This document shows, one piece after another, positions 1 through 7,556 of a stretch of DNA of 12,968 nt. Location of the stretch: positions 1-12,968 of the forward strand of contig JANXPS010000173.1 of assembly GCA_025357175.1 (NCBI GenBank). The letters run 5' to 3'. The stretch is from Deltaproteobacteria bacterium (lineage in GTDB: Bacteria > Desulfobacterota > Deferrimicrobia > Deferrimicrobiales > Deferrimicrobiaceae). The translations under genes were made by a program, and so were the position numbers. Positions within the stretch are counted from its first letter, which is position 1. Every line of letters begins with the position of its first letter. The notes below the pieces were generated by a model, which did not search any database, was not told the DNA's origin, and worked only from the letters and a program-made list of their open reading frames with translations.

Positions 1-672
1 CGCCAGGCGTATGAGGCGGCACAGGCCGGCAACGACGTGGGCCGGGCAAGACTGGACGAAGCCCGGCAGCGGCTTCTGCTCGTTCGGGAAGGGGCACGAC
101 AGGAGCAGGTCGAGCAGGCGCGGGCGGGTGTGGTCGAGGCCGGACAGGCGCTTTCACTCGTTCGGGAGGGCGCCCGGAAGGAGACGATCGCCCAGGCGAG
201 GGCCCGCGTAAACCAGGCCGGCGAAGCGCTGGCACTCGCGCGGACGCACCTCTCCGACGCGATCGTGACCTCGCCCCTCACCGGCGTGGTGCTCTCGAAG
301 AACATCGAGCCGGGGGACGTCGTCGCCGCCGGAACTCCTGTCGTCACGGTCGCGGCGCTAGACAACGTATGGATCAGGGCCTACGTCGAGGAGACCGAGC
401 TTGGACGCATCCGGCTCGGCCAGCAGTTCACCGTCACGACCGACGCCAACCCGGGCCGCTCATGGCCGGGGCACTTATCGTTCATCGCCTCCGAGGCCGA
501 ATTCACGCCGAAAAGCGTCGAGACGCGCAAGGAGCGGGTCCGGCTCGTCTATCGCGTCAAGATCGAGGTTCCGAACCCGGACCGTACGCTCAAGCCCGGC
601 ATGCCGGCCGACGCCGTCCTGCGCATTTCGCCCGGCGAGGGGGGAGTCCGTGGAAACGATCCGGGCCGTTGA
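1..672 (+). CDS. HlyD-family periplasmic adaptor (YbhG-like), 5' end missing
   Basis: This is the C-terminal 223 residues of a membrane-fusion/adaptor protein; the reading frame is open at base 1 and the N-terminal signal or anchor is outside the window. It should link the inner-membrane ABC pump encoded just downstream to an outer-membrane exit duct. Visible parts in order are: an Ala/Glu/Arg-rich coiled-coil hairpin (about residues 1-85) containing a 26-residue tandem duplication; the second half of the lipoyl/barrel-sandwich domain (SPLTGVVLSKNIEPGDVV, about 91-108); and a beta-barrel domain from DNVWIRAYVEETELG to LKPGMPADAVL. The last 23 bp overlap the first ATPase gene. The order adaptor, ATPase, ATPase, permease, permease matches E. 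coli ybhGFSR with ybhF split. The family call is firm; the transported substrate is unknown. In the YbhFSR literature, drugs and cations have been proposed, but nothing here decides this. Confidence 0.9.
   Translation, partial: RQAYEAAQAGNDVGRARLDEARQRLLLVREGARQEQVEQARAGVVEAGQALSLVREGARKETIAQARARVNQAGEALALARTHLSDAIVTSPLTGVVLSKNIEPGDVVAAGTPVVTVAALDNVWIRAYVEETELGRIRLGQQFTVTTDANPGRSWPGHLSFIASEAEFTPKSVETRKERVRLVYRVKIEVPNPDRTLKPGMPADAVLRISPGEGGVRGNDPGR
73..228 (+). repeat. Tandem 78-bp in-frame duplication in the adaptor coiled coil
   Basis: Bases 73-150 and 151-228 encode two consecutive 26-residue units. Both follow the pattern LxLVREGARxExxxQARAxVxxAGxA: the first has LLLVREGARQEQVEQARAGV, the second LSLVREGARKETIAQARARV. 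The protein repeat is clear, and the DNA copies have diverged mostly at third positions, so the duplication is not recent. A third, weaker unit may begin at LALARTHLSDA. Exact whole-turn units would lengthen the alpha-helical hairpin without changing its register (inference). Confidence 0.8.
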
Positions 673-1585
673 CCTTTCCCGGCGGTTCGGCGAGACCGTC
701 GCGGTAGACCGCCTCAACCTTTCGGTCGAGGAGGGCGAGTTGTTCGGGCTCGTCGGGTCCGACGGGGCAGGCAAGACGACGACCATGCGGCTGCTCTCGG
801 GCGTACTCGACCCGACGGGCGGCGAGGCATTCGTCCTGGGGCGACCGGTCCGCTCCGAGGCGGCCGCGATCCACCGCGAGATCGGATACATGAGCCAGCG
901 CTTCGGGCTCTACGCCGACCTGACCGTCCAGGAAAACATCGATTTCTACGCGGATCTTTACGGCGTCTCCGGGAAGGCGCGAACGGAGCGGGTCGCCGAA
1001 CTGCTCGCCTTCTCCGGGCTCGCCCCGTTCCGGGACCGCCCCGCAGGAAACCTTTCCGGCGGGATGAAGCAGAAGCTCGGGCTGTCGTGCGCTCTCATCC
1101 ACACGCCGCGCGTCCTCCTCCTCGACGAACCGACCAACGGCGTCGATCCCGTTTCCCGCCGCGACTTCTGGCGGATCCTCTACCGCCTCCTGCGCGAAAA
1201 GGTGACGATCTTCGTATCGACCGCATATCTCGACGAGGCCGAACGGTTCCGCCGCCTCGCATTCCTCCACGAAGGGCGGCTGCTTGCGATGGGGACGCCG
1301 GACGCTTTGAAGGCGGCTCTGCCGGGCGTGGTCGTCGAAGCGCTATCTGACGCTCCCAGGCAGGCGGCGGTCCGGCTGCGGGGGGCGTTGGGCGAATCCT
1401 CCCCGGTCGGGATCCTGGCCGATCGCGTCCGCGCGCTGGTCCGGGGTCCGGGCGACGCCGCGGACCGGGTGAACGCCGCGCTTTCGGGAGCGACGTTCCC
1501 GTGCGGAGAGGCGCGGGTCGTCGAGCCGACGCTGGAAGACGTTTTCGTCGGAATGCTGTCCGCGCGGGACGGAACAGCGCCGTGA
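650..1585 (+). CDS. ABC transporter ATP-binding protein, first subunit (YbhF N-half-like)
   Basis: Cytoplasmic ATPase of 311 residues that should power the two ABC-2 permeases downstream. Walker A is GSDGAGKT (residues 36-43), the Q-loop is MSQRFG (Q83), the signature is LSGGMKQK (135-142) and Walker B is RVLLLDE with Asp159 and Glu160. The H-loop reads STAYLDEAER, with Ala where most ABC ATPases have the switch His. E. coli YbhF, as I recall it, also lacks this His in its first half. The C-terminal PTLEDVF motif is typical of the DrrA/YbhF-like group. I chose GTG at 650 because a strong purine-rich ribosome site (GAGGGGGGAG, about 637-646) precedes it and the conserved domain starts right after. 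It overlaps the adaptor gene by 23 bp and ends in GTGA, shared with the next gene. Confidence 0.93.
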   Translation: METIRAVDLSRRFGETVAVDRLNLSVEEGELFGLVGSDGAGKTTTMRLLSGVLDPTGGEAFVLGRPVRSEAAAIHREIGYMSQRFGLYADLTVQENIDFYADLYGVSGKARTERVAELLAFSGLAPFRDRPAGNLSGGMKQKLGLSCALIHTPRVLLLDEPTNGVDPVSRRDFWRILYRLLREKVTIFVSTAYLDEAERFRRLAFLHEGRLLAMGTPDALKAALPGVVVEALSDAPRQAAVRLRGALGESSPVGILADRVRALVRGPGDAADRVNAALSGATFPCGEARVVEPTLEDVFVGMLSARDGTAP

Positions 1586-2553
1586 ACGGGGGCAGCGAAG
1601 CGCCCGCCGTCGTCGTGCGCGAACTGACCCGCGCCTTCGGCGAATTCGTCGCCGTCGACCGCGTGAGCTTCACCGTGGCCCGGGGCGAGATTTTCGGCTT
1701 CCTGGGGCCCAACGGCGCGGGTAAATCGACGACGATCCGGATGCTGTGCGGACTCCTTTCTCCCACGTCGGGAGAGGGAACGGTCGCGGGGTTCGACCTT
1801 CGGACCGGCGCGGAAACCATCAAGAAGCACATCGGCTACATGTCCCAGCGGTTTTCCCTCTACGACGACCTCACCGTCGAGGAGAACATCGATTTTTTCG
1901 CGGGCATCTACGGAGTGCCGGCAGACCGGAAAGGGGAACGGAAGGATCGGGTGCTCCGGATGGCCGGTCTACTCGAACGCCGCGCCAGTCGTACCGCTTA
2001 CCTTCCCGCGGGCTGGAAGCAGCGCCTCGCGCTTGGCTGCGCCATCCTGCACGATCCCCCGGTCCTGTTCCTCGACGAACCGACTGCGGGCGTAGACCCG
2101 TTGCGGCGCCGCGCCTTCTGGGAACTGATCCATGAAATGGCGGAAACGGGCACGACCGTGTTCGTCACGACGCATTACATGGACGAGGCGTCGTCGTGCG
2201 ACCGGCTCGGGCTGATCGATGGCGGAAAGATCGTCGCGCTCGGGACGCCGGAGGAACTCAGGAACCGCTTCATGAAGGGAGCGGTTCTGGAAGTGCGGAC
2301 GTCGCGTCCGGAAGACGCCGCCGTCCTCCTCGAAACGTTTCCGGGCGTGCGCAGCGCAGCGCTGTTCGGCAATACGGTCCACGCCGTGGTCGACGACCCG
2401 GGCGCCGCCGCCTCGGTCGCATCGCTGCTTTCAACCGGCGGGTTGGCCGACGCCACCGTCGTCCCGATCACGCCCTCCCTCGAGGACGTCTTCGTCTCGC
2501 TCGTCGAGGGGGGCAGGCCGGATGGCGTGCCTGGGGGGGAGGGGACGGAATGA
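1582..2553 (+). CDS. ABC transporter ATP-binding protein, second subunit (YbhF C-half-like)
   Basis: Second ATPase of 323 residues, homologous to the preceding gene. It has an intact Walker A GPNGAGKS (42-49), a Q-loop at Gln89, Walker B VLFLDE (161-166) and an H-loop VTTHYMDEAS with His198. The signature is degenerate: LPAGWKQ (141-147) instead of LSGGQ. It ends with the PSLEDVF motif and a short Gly-rich tail. The GTG at 1582 overlaps the previous stop in a 4-bp GTGA, a classic coupling arrangement. The downstream permease begins in an ATGA overlap with this stop. The complementary lesions in the two ATPases suggest an obligate heterodimer with one hydrolytic site. In E. coli the two halves form one polypeptide, so here the protein is either ancestrally separate or split. 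Confidence 0.93.
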   Translation: MNGGSEAPAVVVRELTRAFGEFVAVDRVSFTVARGEIFGFLGPNGAGKSTTIRMLCGLLSPTSGEGTVAGFDLRTGAETIKKHIGYMSQRFSLYDDLTVEENIDFFAGIYGVPADRKGERKDRVLRMAGLLERRASRTAYLPAGWKQRLALGCAILHDPPVLFLDEPTAGVDPLRRRAFWELIHEMAETGTTVFVTTHYMDEASSCDRLGLIDGGKIVALGTPEELRNRFMKGAVLEVRTSRPEDAAVLLETFPGVRSAALFGNTVHAVVDDPGAAASVASLLSTGGLADATVVPITPSLEDVFVSLVEGGRPDGVPGGEGTE

Positions 2554-3683
2554 ATCTGCGGCGGACGTGGGCGGTGGCCCGGAAGGAAACGCTCCACGTC
2601 GCCCGCGACCCGCGCAGCCTGGCGCTCGCGATCGCGCTGCCGGTCCTGATGATGCTTCTCTACGGGTACGCCTTGCGACTCGACGTCGACGATGTGCCAC
2701 TCGCCGTGTGGGACCGGAGCGGAACACCGCAAAGCCGCGAACTGGTCGCCCGATTCTCGGGATCCCGCTATTTCCGCGTCGGCGGCATTCGCGGCGGATA
2801 CCGGGAAATAGAGCAGTCGATCGCGCGCGGAGACGTGCTCGCGGCGCTCGTAATCCCGGACGATTTCACCGCGAAACTGGCCGGAGCGGGGGGGGCGCCG
2901 GTCCAGCTTCTCCTCGACGGTTCCGATTCCAACACCGCCACGGTCGTCCTGGGATACGCGGAAATCGTGACGCAAAGATATTCCGGCGACGTCCGCCTCC
3001 GGATGGCCGCTGCCGCCGGCGTGGCTCTCCCCCGGGAGCCGCTGGCATTCCGCCCCCGCGTCTGGTTCAACGAAGAGATGACGTCCAGGAACTTCATCAT
3101 TCCGGGGCTCATCGCCGTCATCATGATGGTCATTTCCGCGATGCTCACGTCGCTGACCGTGGCGAAGGAGTGGGAACAGGGTACGATGGAGCCGCTGATC
3201 GCAACCCCTCTCCAGCCGTCCGAACTGGTCATCGGGAAGCTGGTCCCTTATTTCGCCCTCGGAATGCTCGACGTCCTGCTTTGCGTGGCTGCGGGCGAGT
3301 TGCTGTTCCAGGTTCCGCTGCGGGGAAGCGGGGCGCTGCTGTTCGGGATGGCGGCCGTCTTCCTCGTCGGAGCGCTCACGCTCGGGATGCTGTTCAGTAT
3401 CGTCGCGAAGTCGCAGATGCTCGCCACCCAGATGGCGATGGTCATGACGTTCGTCCCCGGGTTCCTCCTGTCGGGATTCGTCTTCCCGATCTGGAGCATG
3501 CCGGTGCCCGTCCAGGCCGCGACCCGCCTCATCCCCGCCCGCTATTTCGTCTCGCTGCTCCGCGGAATCTACCTCAAGGGGGCCGGTCTGTCCGTCCTCG
3601 CCGGGGAGGCATCGCTGCTCGTCCTCTTCGGGGTCGTCGTCGTGGGGCTGTCGATCCGGAAATTCCGGAAGAAGCTGGAGTAG
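2550..3683 (+). CDS. ybhS: ABC-2 type permease, YbhS-like
   Basis: Inner-membrane permease subunit of 377 residues, the same length I recall for E. coli YbhS. One N-terminal membrane helix (about 23-40) follows a basic VARKETLHVARDPRS segment. A large extracytoplasmic domain (about 45-180) comes next, then five more hydrophobic helices (about 182-205, 230-253, 262-285, 293-313, 350-368). Family landmarks are FIIPGLIAVIMMVISAMLTS, AKEWEQGTMEPL, LSGFVFPIWSMP and IPARYFVSLLRGIYLKG. The start ATG shares an ATGA with the upstream stop and follows a G-rich Shine-Dalgarno (GGGGGGAGGGGACGGA). It should pair with the next permease to form the transmembrane path for the two ATPases. The substrate cannot be read from the sequence. 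Confidence 0.92.
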   Translation: MNLRRTWAVARKETLHVARDPRSLALAIALPVLMMLLYGYALRLDVDDVPLAVWDRSGTPQSRELVARFSGSRYFRVGGIRGGYREIEQSIARGDVLAALVIPDDFTAKLAGAGGAPVQLLLDGSDSNTATVVLGYAEIVTQRYSGDVRLRMAAAAGVALPREPLAFRPRVWFNEEMTSRNFIIPGLIAVIMMVISAMLTSLTVAKEWEQGTMEPLIATPLQPSELVIGKLVPYFALGMLDVLLCVAAGELLFQVPLRGSGALLFGMAAVFLVGALTLGMLFSIVAKSQMLATQMAMVMTFVPGFLLSGFVFPIWSMPVPVQAATRLIPARYFVSLLRGIYLKGAGLSVLAGEASLLVLFGVVVVGLSIRKFRKKLE

Positions 3684-3685
3684 CG

Positions 3686-4807
3686 ATGGTCGAGCGGCTG
3701 CGACGGATGCTCGTCAAGGAATTCCTCCAACTGCTGCGCGACCCGCGGATGCGGTTCGTCGTCTTCGTCGTGCCGGTCATCCAGACGCTGGTGTTCGGAT
3801 ATGCGGTCAACATGGACGTGCGGGATTATCCCGCGGTCGTCGTCGACCTCGACCGGAGCCCCCGATCGCGGGCGCTGCTGTCCGGCATGACCGCGTCGGG
3901 AGCCTTCCGCTTCGTCATGGATACCCGCGACATGGAGGCGGCGGCGGGGATGCTCGACCGGGGGGATGCCGGAGCGATCTTCCGCGTCGACCCTGGATTC
4001 GGAGGCGACGTCGAGGCGGGCCGCCCCGGAAAACTGCAGATGATCATCGACGGGTCCGACGCGAACAGCGCCCGGATCGCGATCGATTACGCGTCCCGGA
4101 TCGTCGCCCGGCACGCCGCGGAACTCCGGTCCAGGTCGGGCGGCGCCCCCGCCCGGCGGCCCGGCGGCATCGTACTCGTCCCGCGCGCCGCGTTCAATCC
4201 GAACCTGGAAAGCCGCAAGGGGTTCGTCCCCGGCGTGATCGCGATGGTCGTGATGCTGCTCACGCTCATGCTGACCAGCATGGCCATCGTCCGGGAAAAG
4301 GAGATCGGCACGATCGAACAGATTCTCGTCTCCCCGATCTCGCCGACAGAATTCATCCTGGGCAAGACGATTCCCTTCGCGATCATCGGCTATATCGACG
4401 TGGTGATCGTGGCCCTCGTCGCCGTATTCTGGTTCGACGTGCCGATGCGGGGAAGCATCCCGATCCTGTTCCTGGGAACGACCTGCTTTTTCCTGTGCAC
4501 GCTGGGGATCGGGCTGCTGATTTCCACCGTCAGCCGGACGCAGCAGCAAGCGATGCTGACGGTCTTCCTCGTCTATTTCCCCGCGATCCTCCTCTCGGGC
4601 TTCATGTTCCCGATCGCGAACATGCCTCCGTTCGCTCGCGTGCTGACGCTGGCCGATCCGCTCCGCTACTACCTGGTGATCGTCCGGTCCATATTCCTCA
4701 AAGGGGCCGGAATGGCAATTCTCTGGCCGCAGATCGCTGCGCTTTTCGGGATGGGAATCGCGACGCTCGCCTTTGCCGTCTCCCGTTTCCGGAAAACATC
4801 CGCATGA
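3686..4807 (+). CDS. ybhR: ABC-2 type permease, YbhR-like
   Basis: Second inner-membrane permease, 373 residues, paralogous to its upstream neighbour and closest in features to E. coli YbhR. The N-terminus has a basic amphipathic VKEFLQLLRDPRMR segment and a membrane helix (about 23-41). An extracytoplasmic domain (about 45-178) follows, then helices at about 180-203, 228-249, 257-280, 288-311 and 344-364. Landmarks are NPNLESRKGFVPGVIAMVVM, REKEIGTIEQILVSPISP, SRTQQQAMLTVF and LLSGFMFPIANMP. It starts 2 bp after the previous stop with a GGAG Shine-Dalgarno (within CTGGAG), so it is tightly coupled. It is the last gene of the efflux group; the next gene starts 27 bp later with no visible terminator, so transcription may continue into it. 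Confidence 0.92.
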   Translation: MVERLRRMLVKEFLQLLRDPRMRFVVFVVPVIQTLVFGYAVNMDVRDYPAVVVDLDRSPRSRALLSGMTASGAFRFVMDTRDMEAAAGMLDRGDAGAIFRVDPGFGGDVEAGRPGKLQMIIDGSDANSARIAIDYASRIVARHAAELRSRSGGAPARRPGGIVLVPRAAFNPNLESRKGFVPGVIAMVVMLLTLMLTSMAIVREKEIGTIEQILVSPISPTEFILGKTIPFAIIGYIDVVIVALVAVFWFDVPMRGSIPILFLGTTCFFLCTLGIGLLISTVSRTQQQAMLTVFLVYFPAILLSGFMFPIANMPPFARVLTLADPLRYYLVIVRSIFLKGAGMAILWPQIAALFGMGIATLAFAVSRFRKTSA

Positions 4808-4834
4808 AATACGTTCCGATTTTGGCGAGATAGT

Positions 4835-7516
4835 GTGATCCTGAGAAATATGGAAGTCATCACCACGCACACGAATGCCGATTTCGACACCGTTGCCTCC
4901 ATGCTGGCGGCGCGGAAGCTCTATCCGGAAGCGGTGATGGTGATGCCAAGCACCCAAGAGGAGAGCGTCAAGGGATTCCTGCTGCAATCGACCCTTTACG
5001 GGCTGGATATGCGCAAGGCGGGCGACATCGACCTTGCCTCGGTCACCCGCCTGATCCTCGTCGACATCCGCAACTCCGCCCGAATCGGACCGTTCCGGGA
5101 GTTGGTCGGGAAACCCGGGGTCGAGCTCCACCTCTACGACCATCATCCCGATTCCGACGCCGATATCCGGGGCGATCACGAGGTGGTCCGGCCGGTCGGA
5201 TCGACCGCCACGATCATGGTCGGACTCCTTCGCGAAAAAGGGCTCGCCGTGACGCCGGATGAAGCCACCGTCATGATGCTTGGCATCTACGAGGATACCG
5301 GGTCGCTTCTTTTCCCTTCGACGACACCCGAGGACTGCCGGGCAGCCGCCTTCCTGCTCGAGAGCGGCGCGAGCCTGGCCACCGTTTCGGACGTGCTCGT
5401 CCAGGAGATGAATTCAGAACAGATATCGCTACTTTACGACCTGATGCAAGGGTCGCGACCTTACATGGTGAACGGGGTCGAGGTGGTCATCGCCGAGGCG
5501 CGGCGGGAGGAATATGCGGGCGAGATCGCACCGATCGTCCACCGTCTGCGCGACATGGAAGGAGCAAGCGTCCTGTTTGCGGTCTGCCAGATGGGCGACC
5601 GGGTCGTGGTGGTTGCGCGAAGCCGGCGACCCGAGGAGGTGGATGTCGGCGAGGTGATGCGTGAACTGGGAGGCGGGGGGCACCCTTACGCGGCCTCCGC
5701 GGCGCTCAAGGAGGCGACAACGACGGAAATCAGGGAGCGGATCCTGGCGATACTCACCGAACGGGTGATCCGTCGGAAAACGGCCTCGGATCTCATGGTC
5801 TTCCCCGTACACAGCGCGACAACTGACGAGACCGTATCGGTTGTCCGCGAACTGATGACACGCTATAACCTGAACGCCGTCCCGGTGCTGCAGGGCGACG
5901 AGGTCGTTGGCATCATTACACGTCAAGTCGTAGAAAAAGCGGCATATCATGGACTTGGCGATGAATATATAACTGAATACATGATGTCTGAGTTCGAATC
6001 CGTGAGGCCGTCCGAGAGCGTCGAGAAGATCCAGGAGATCCTCGTCGGCAGGAACCAGCGGCTGATTCCGGTGGTGCACGGCGCGGGGGGGTTGGCGGGG
6101 ATCATTACCCGCACCGGACTCCTCCGGCACCTTCATGCTTCCAACAGGCATCCGGGGGCCGAAGTGGAAGAGGCGTCTACCACCGGCGGTCTCTACTCGC
6201 GTCCCAAACGGGTGGGGGGGCTTATGCGCGACCGGCTCCCTTCGGGCGTCCTGGCGCTCCTTCATTCCGCCGGACAGGTCGCAGCCGACCTGGGGATGAA
6301 AGCATACCTGGTCGGAGGGTTCGTTCGCGACCTGCTGATGCGGATCGACAACCTGGACATCGACATCGTGATCGAGGGGGACGGGATCGCTTTTGCCGAG
6401 GCTTTCTCGAAGGTTCACCCGTGCCGGGTTCGCTCCCACCTCAAGTTCGGGACCGCCGTCCTGTTGTTCCCCGACGGGTTCAAACTCGATGTCGCGACGG
6501 CCCGGGTCGAGTATTACCTCAAGCCGGGGGCGCTCCCGACCGTCTCGTTCAGCAGCATGAAGCAGGATCTTTATAGACGGGATTTCACTGTAAATACGCT
6601 GGCTGTCAGGCTGGATGGTGACCTGTTCGGTGAACTTGTGGATTTCTTCGGCGCCCAGCGGGACATCAAGGATCGGGTGATCCGGGTGCTTCATTCCCTC
6701 TCGTTCGTCGAAGACCCCACGCGCATCCTCCGCGCCTGCCGCTTCGAGCAGCGGTTCGGTTTCTCGCTGGCGCGCCACACCCGGAACCTGATCCGGAACG
6801 CTATCCGGCTCGACCTCGTTAGCATGTTGCCAAAACAAAGAATAAACAGTGAGTTAGAGCTTATATTTAAAGAATCAGATCCGGTGTCGATCGTTCGCCG
6901 AATGGGCGAGCTGGGGCTCGGAACATCGATCCACCCCTCCGTCACGCTCGATCGCGAACAGTTGGCGCTCCTGTTCGAGGTTTCCGAGGTGTTGGTCTGG
7001 TTTTCGCTGCTGTTTCTCGACGAGAAGGTGGACCGGTGGATGGTTTTCTACCTTGCGCTCCTCGATCCGCTTCCGCCGTCCGACGCTGCCTCCTTCTCCG
7101 ACAGTCTCGGCCTGGGCCGGAAGTTGCGCGCCAGGGTCGTTACCGCCAAGCGGACAGGCGATGATCTGCTTCGGCGGCTGTTCTCTCTCCCGATCGTGTC
7201 CCGGAAGGTCATTCGCGACGTTTTCAACGACTTGCCCAACGAGGTAATCCTTTACCTGATGGCAAAGGCGAAACACCCCGATGTTAAAAGGTATATATCG
7301 TTGTACTTTACACAAATAAAGCCGGTTCGCCTGTTCACGACGGGAGACGATCTCCTGGCGATGGGCTATCTACCGGGACGGCATTTCAAGGTGATTCTCG
7401 ACGGAGTGCTCGAAAAGCGACTTTCCGGCGAAGTCAAGACACGAAAGGGCGAAGCCGCCTGGATCCGGAAGAATTTCCCGTTGCCGTCATCGGGCGACGA
7501 ATCGTCCTCTTTCTGA
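4835..7516 (+). CDS. DHH-CBS-CBS tRNA nucleotidyltransferase fusion, probable A-adding enzyme
   Basis: Multidomain protein of 893 residues. The DHH phosphoesterase half has HTNADFDTVASM (about 12-23), VDIRN (76-80), DHHPDSD (102-108), GIYEDTG (150-156) and the DHHA1 loop GGGGHPYAASA (279-289). Two CBS domains follow (about 312-370 and 378-436). The C-terminal half is a class II nucleotidyltransferase: GGFVRD (494-499), catalytic pair DID (508-510), RRDFTVNT (581-588), DPTRILRACRF (627-637) and a helical RNA-binding tail. Such fusions include the A-adding enzyme of Aquifex. Geobacter sulfurreducens is reported to have separate C- and A-adding enzymes, so the likely job is adding the terminal A of tRNA CCA ends. 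CC addition, CCA addition or poly(A) synthesis remain possible. The start could instead be ATG at 4850, which begins MEVITTHTNADFD; neither start has a strong ribosome site. Several AT-rich, rare-codon patches interrupt the gene. Confidence 0.9.
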   Translation: MILRNMEVITTHTNADFDTVASMLAARKLYPEAVMVMPSTQEESVKGFLLQSTLYGLDMRKAGDIDLASVTRLILVDIRNSARIGPFRELVGKPGVELHLYDHHPDSDADIRGDHEVVRPVGSTATIMVGLLREKGLAVTPDEATVMMLGIYEDTGSLLFPSTTPEDCRAAAFLLESGASLATVSDVLVQEMNSEQISLLYDLMQGSRPYMVNGVEVVIAEARREEYAGEIAPIVHRLRDMEGASVLFAVCQMGDRVVVVARSRRPEEVDVGEVMRELGGGGHPYAASAALKEATTTEIRERILAILTERVIRRKTASDLMVFPVHSATTDETVSVVRELMTRYNLNAVPVLQGDEVVGIITRQVVEKAAYHGLGDEYITEYMMSEFESVRPSESVEKIQEILVGRNQRLIPVVHGAGGLAGIITRTGLLRHLHASNRHPGAEVEEASTTGGLYSRPKRVGGLMRDRLPSGVLALLHSAGQVAADLGMKAYLVGGFVRDLLMRIDNLDIDIVIEGDGIAFAEAFSKVHPCRVRSHLKFGTAVLLFPDGFKLDVATARVEYYLKPGALPTVSFSSMKQDLYRRDFTVNTLAVRLDGDLFGELVDFFGAQRDIKDRVIRVLHSLSFVEDPTRILRACRFEQRFGFSLARHTRNLIRNAIRLDLVSMLPKQRINSELELIFKESDPVSIVRRMGELGLGTSIHPSVTLDREQLALLFEVSEVLVWFSLLFLDEKVDRWMVFYLALLDPLPPSDAASFSDSLGLGRKLRARVVTAKRTGDDLLRRLFSLPIVSRKVIRDVFNDLPNEVILYLMAKAKHPDVKRYISLYFTQIKPVRLFTTGDDLLAMGYLPGRHFKVILDGVLEKRLSGEVKTRKGEAAWIRKNFPLPSSGDESSSF

Positions 7517-7522
7517 TATACT
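7514..7522 (+). promoter_or_regulatory. Possible extended -10 promoter element before the M50 gene
   Basis: TGATATACT fits the extended -10 form TG-N-TATAAT with one mismatch. It sits at the stop codon of the preceding gene, in one of the few AT-rich spots and just ahead of the 40-bp gap before the next gene. No convincing -35 box is present at 16-18 bp. It could give the M50-to-rluB group its own transcript, but this is only a sequence match. Confidence 0.3.
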
Positions 7523-7545
7523 CCCTTTTTGCCGCCATCATTTTT

Positions 7546-7550
7546 AGGAG
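7546..7550 (+). promoter_or_regulatory. Ribosome binding site AGGAG fixing the TTG start of the M50 gene
   Basis: AGGAG lies 6 nt before TTG at 7557. No ATG or GTG in that frame occurs before the HEAAH active-site motif, so the TTG start is well supported. Confidence 0.8.
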
Positions 7551-7556
7551 CTCCAA

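Noticed and set aside
3569..5179. Long minus-strand open frame of 536 codons across the permease and nucleotidyltransferase genes
   Set aside because: Composition is Arg/Asp/His/Glu-rich without domains, typical of antisense frames in GC-rich DNA, and the opposite strand encodes clear conserved proteins.
5429..6838. Minus-strand open frame of 469 codons opposite the nucleotidyltransferase
   Set aside because: No recognisable domain; it mirrors the codon structure of a well-supported gene on the other strand.
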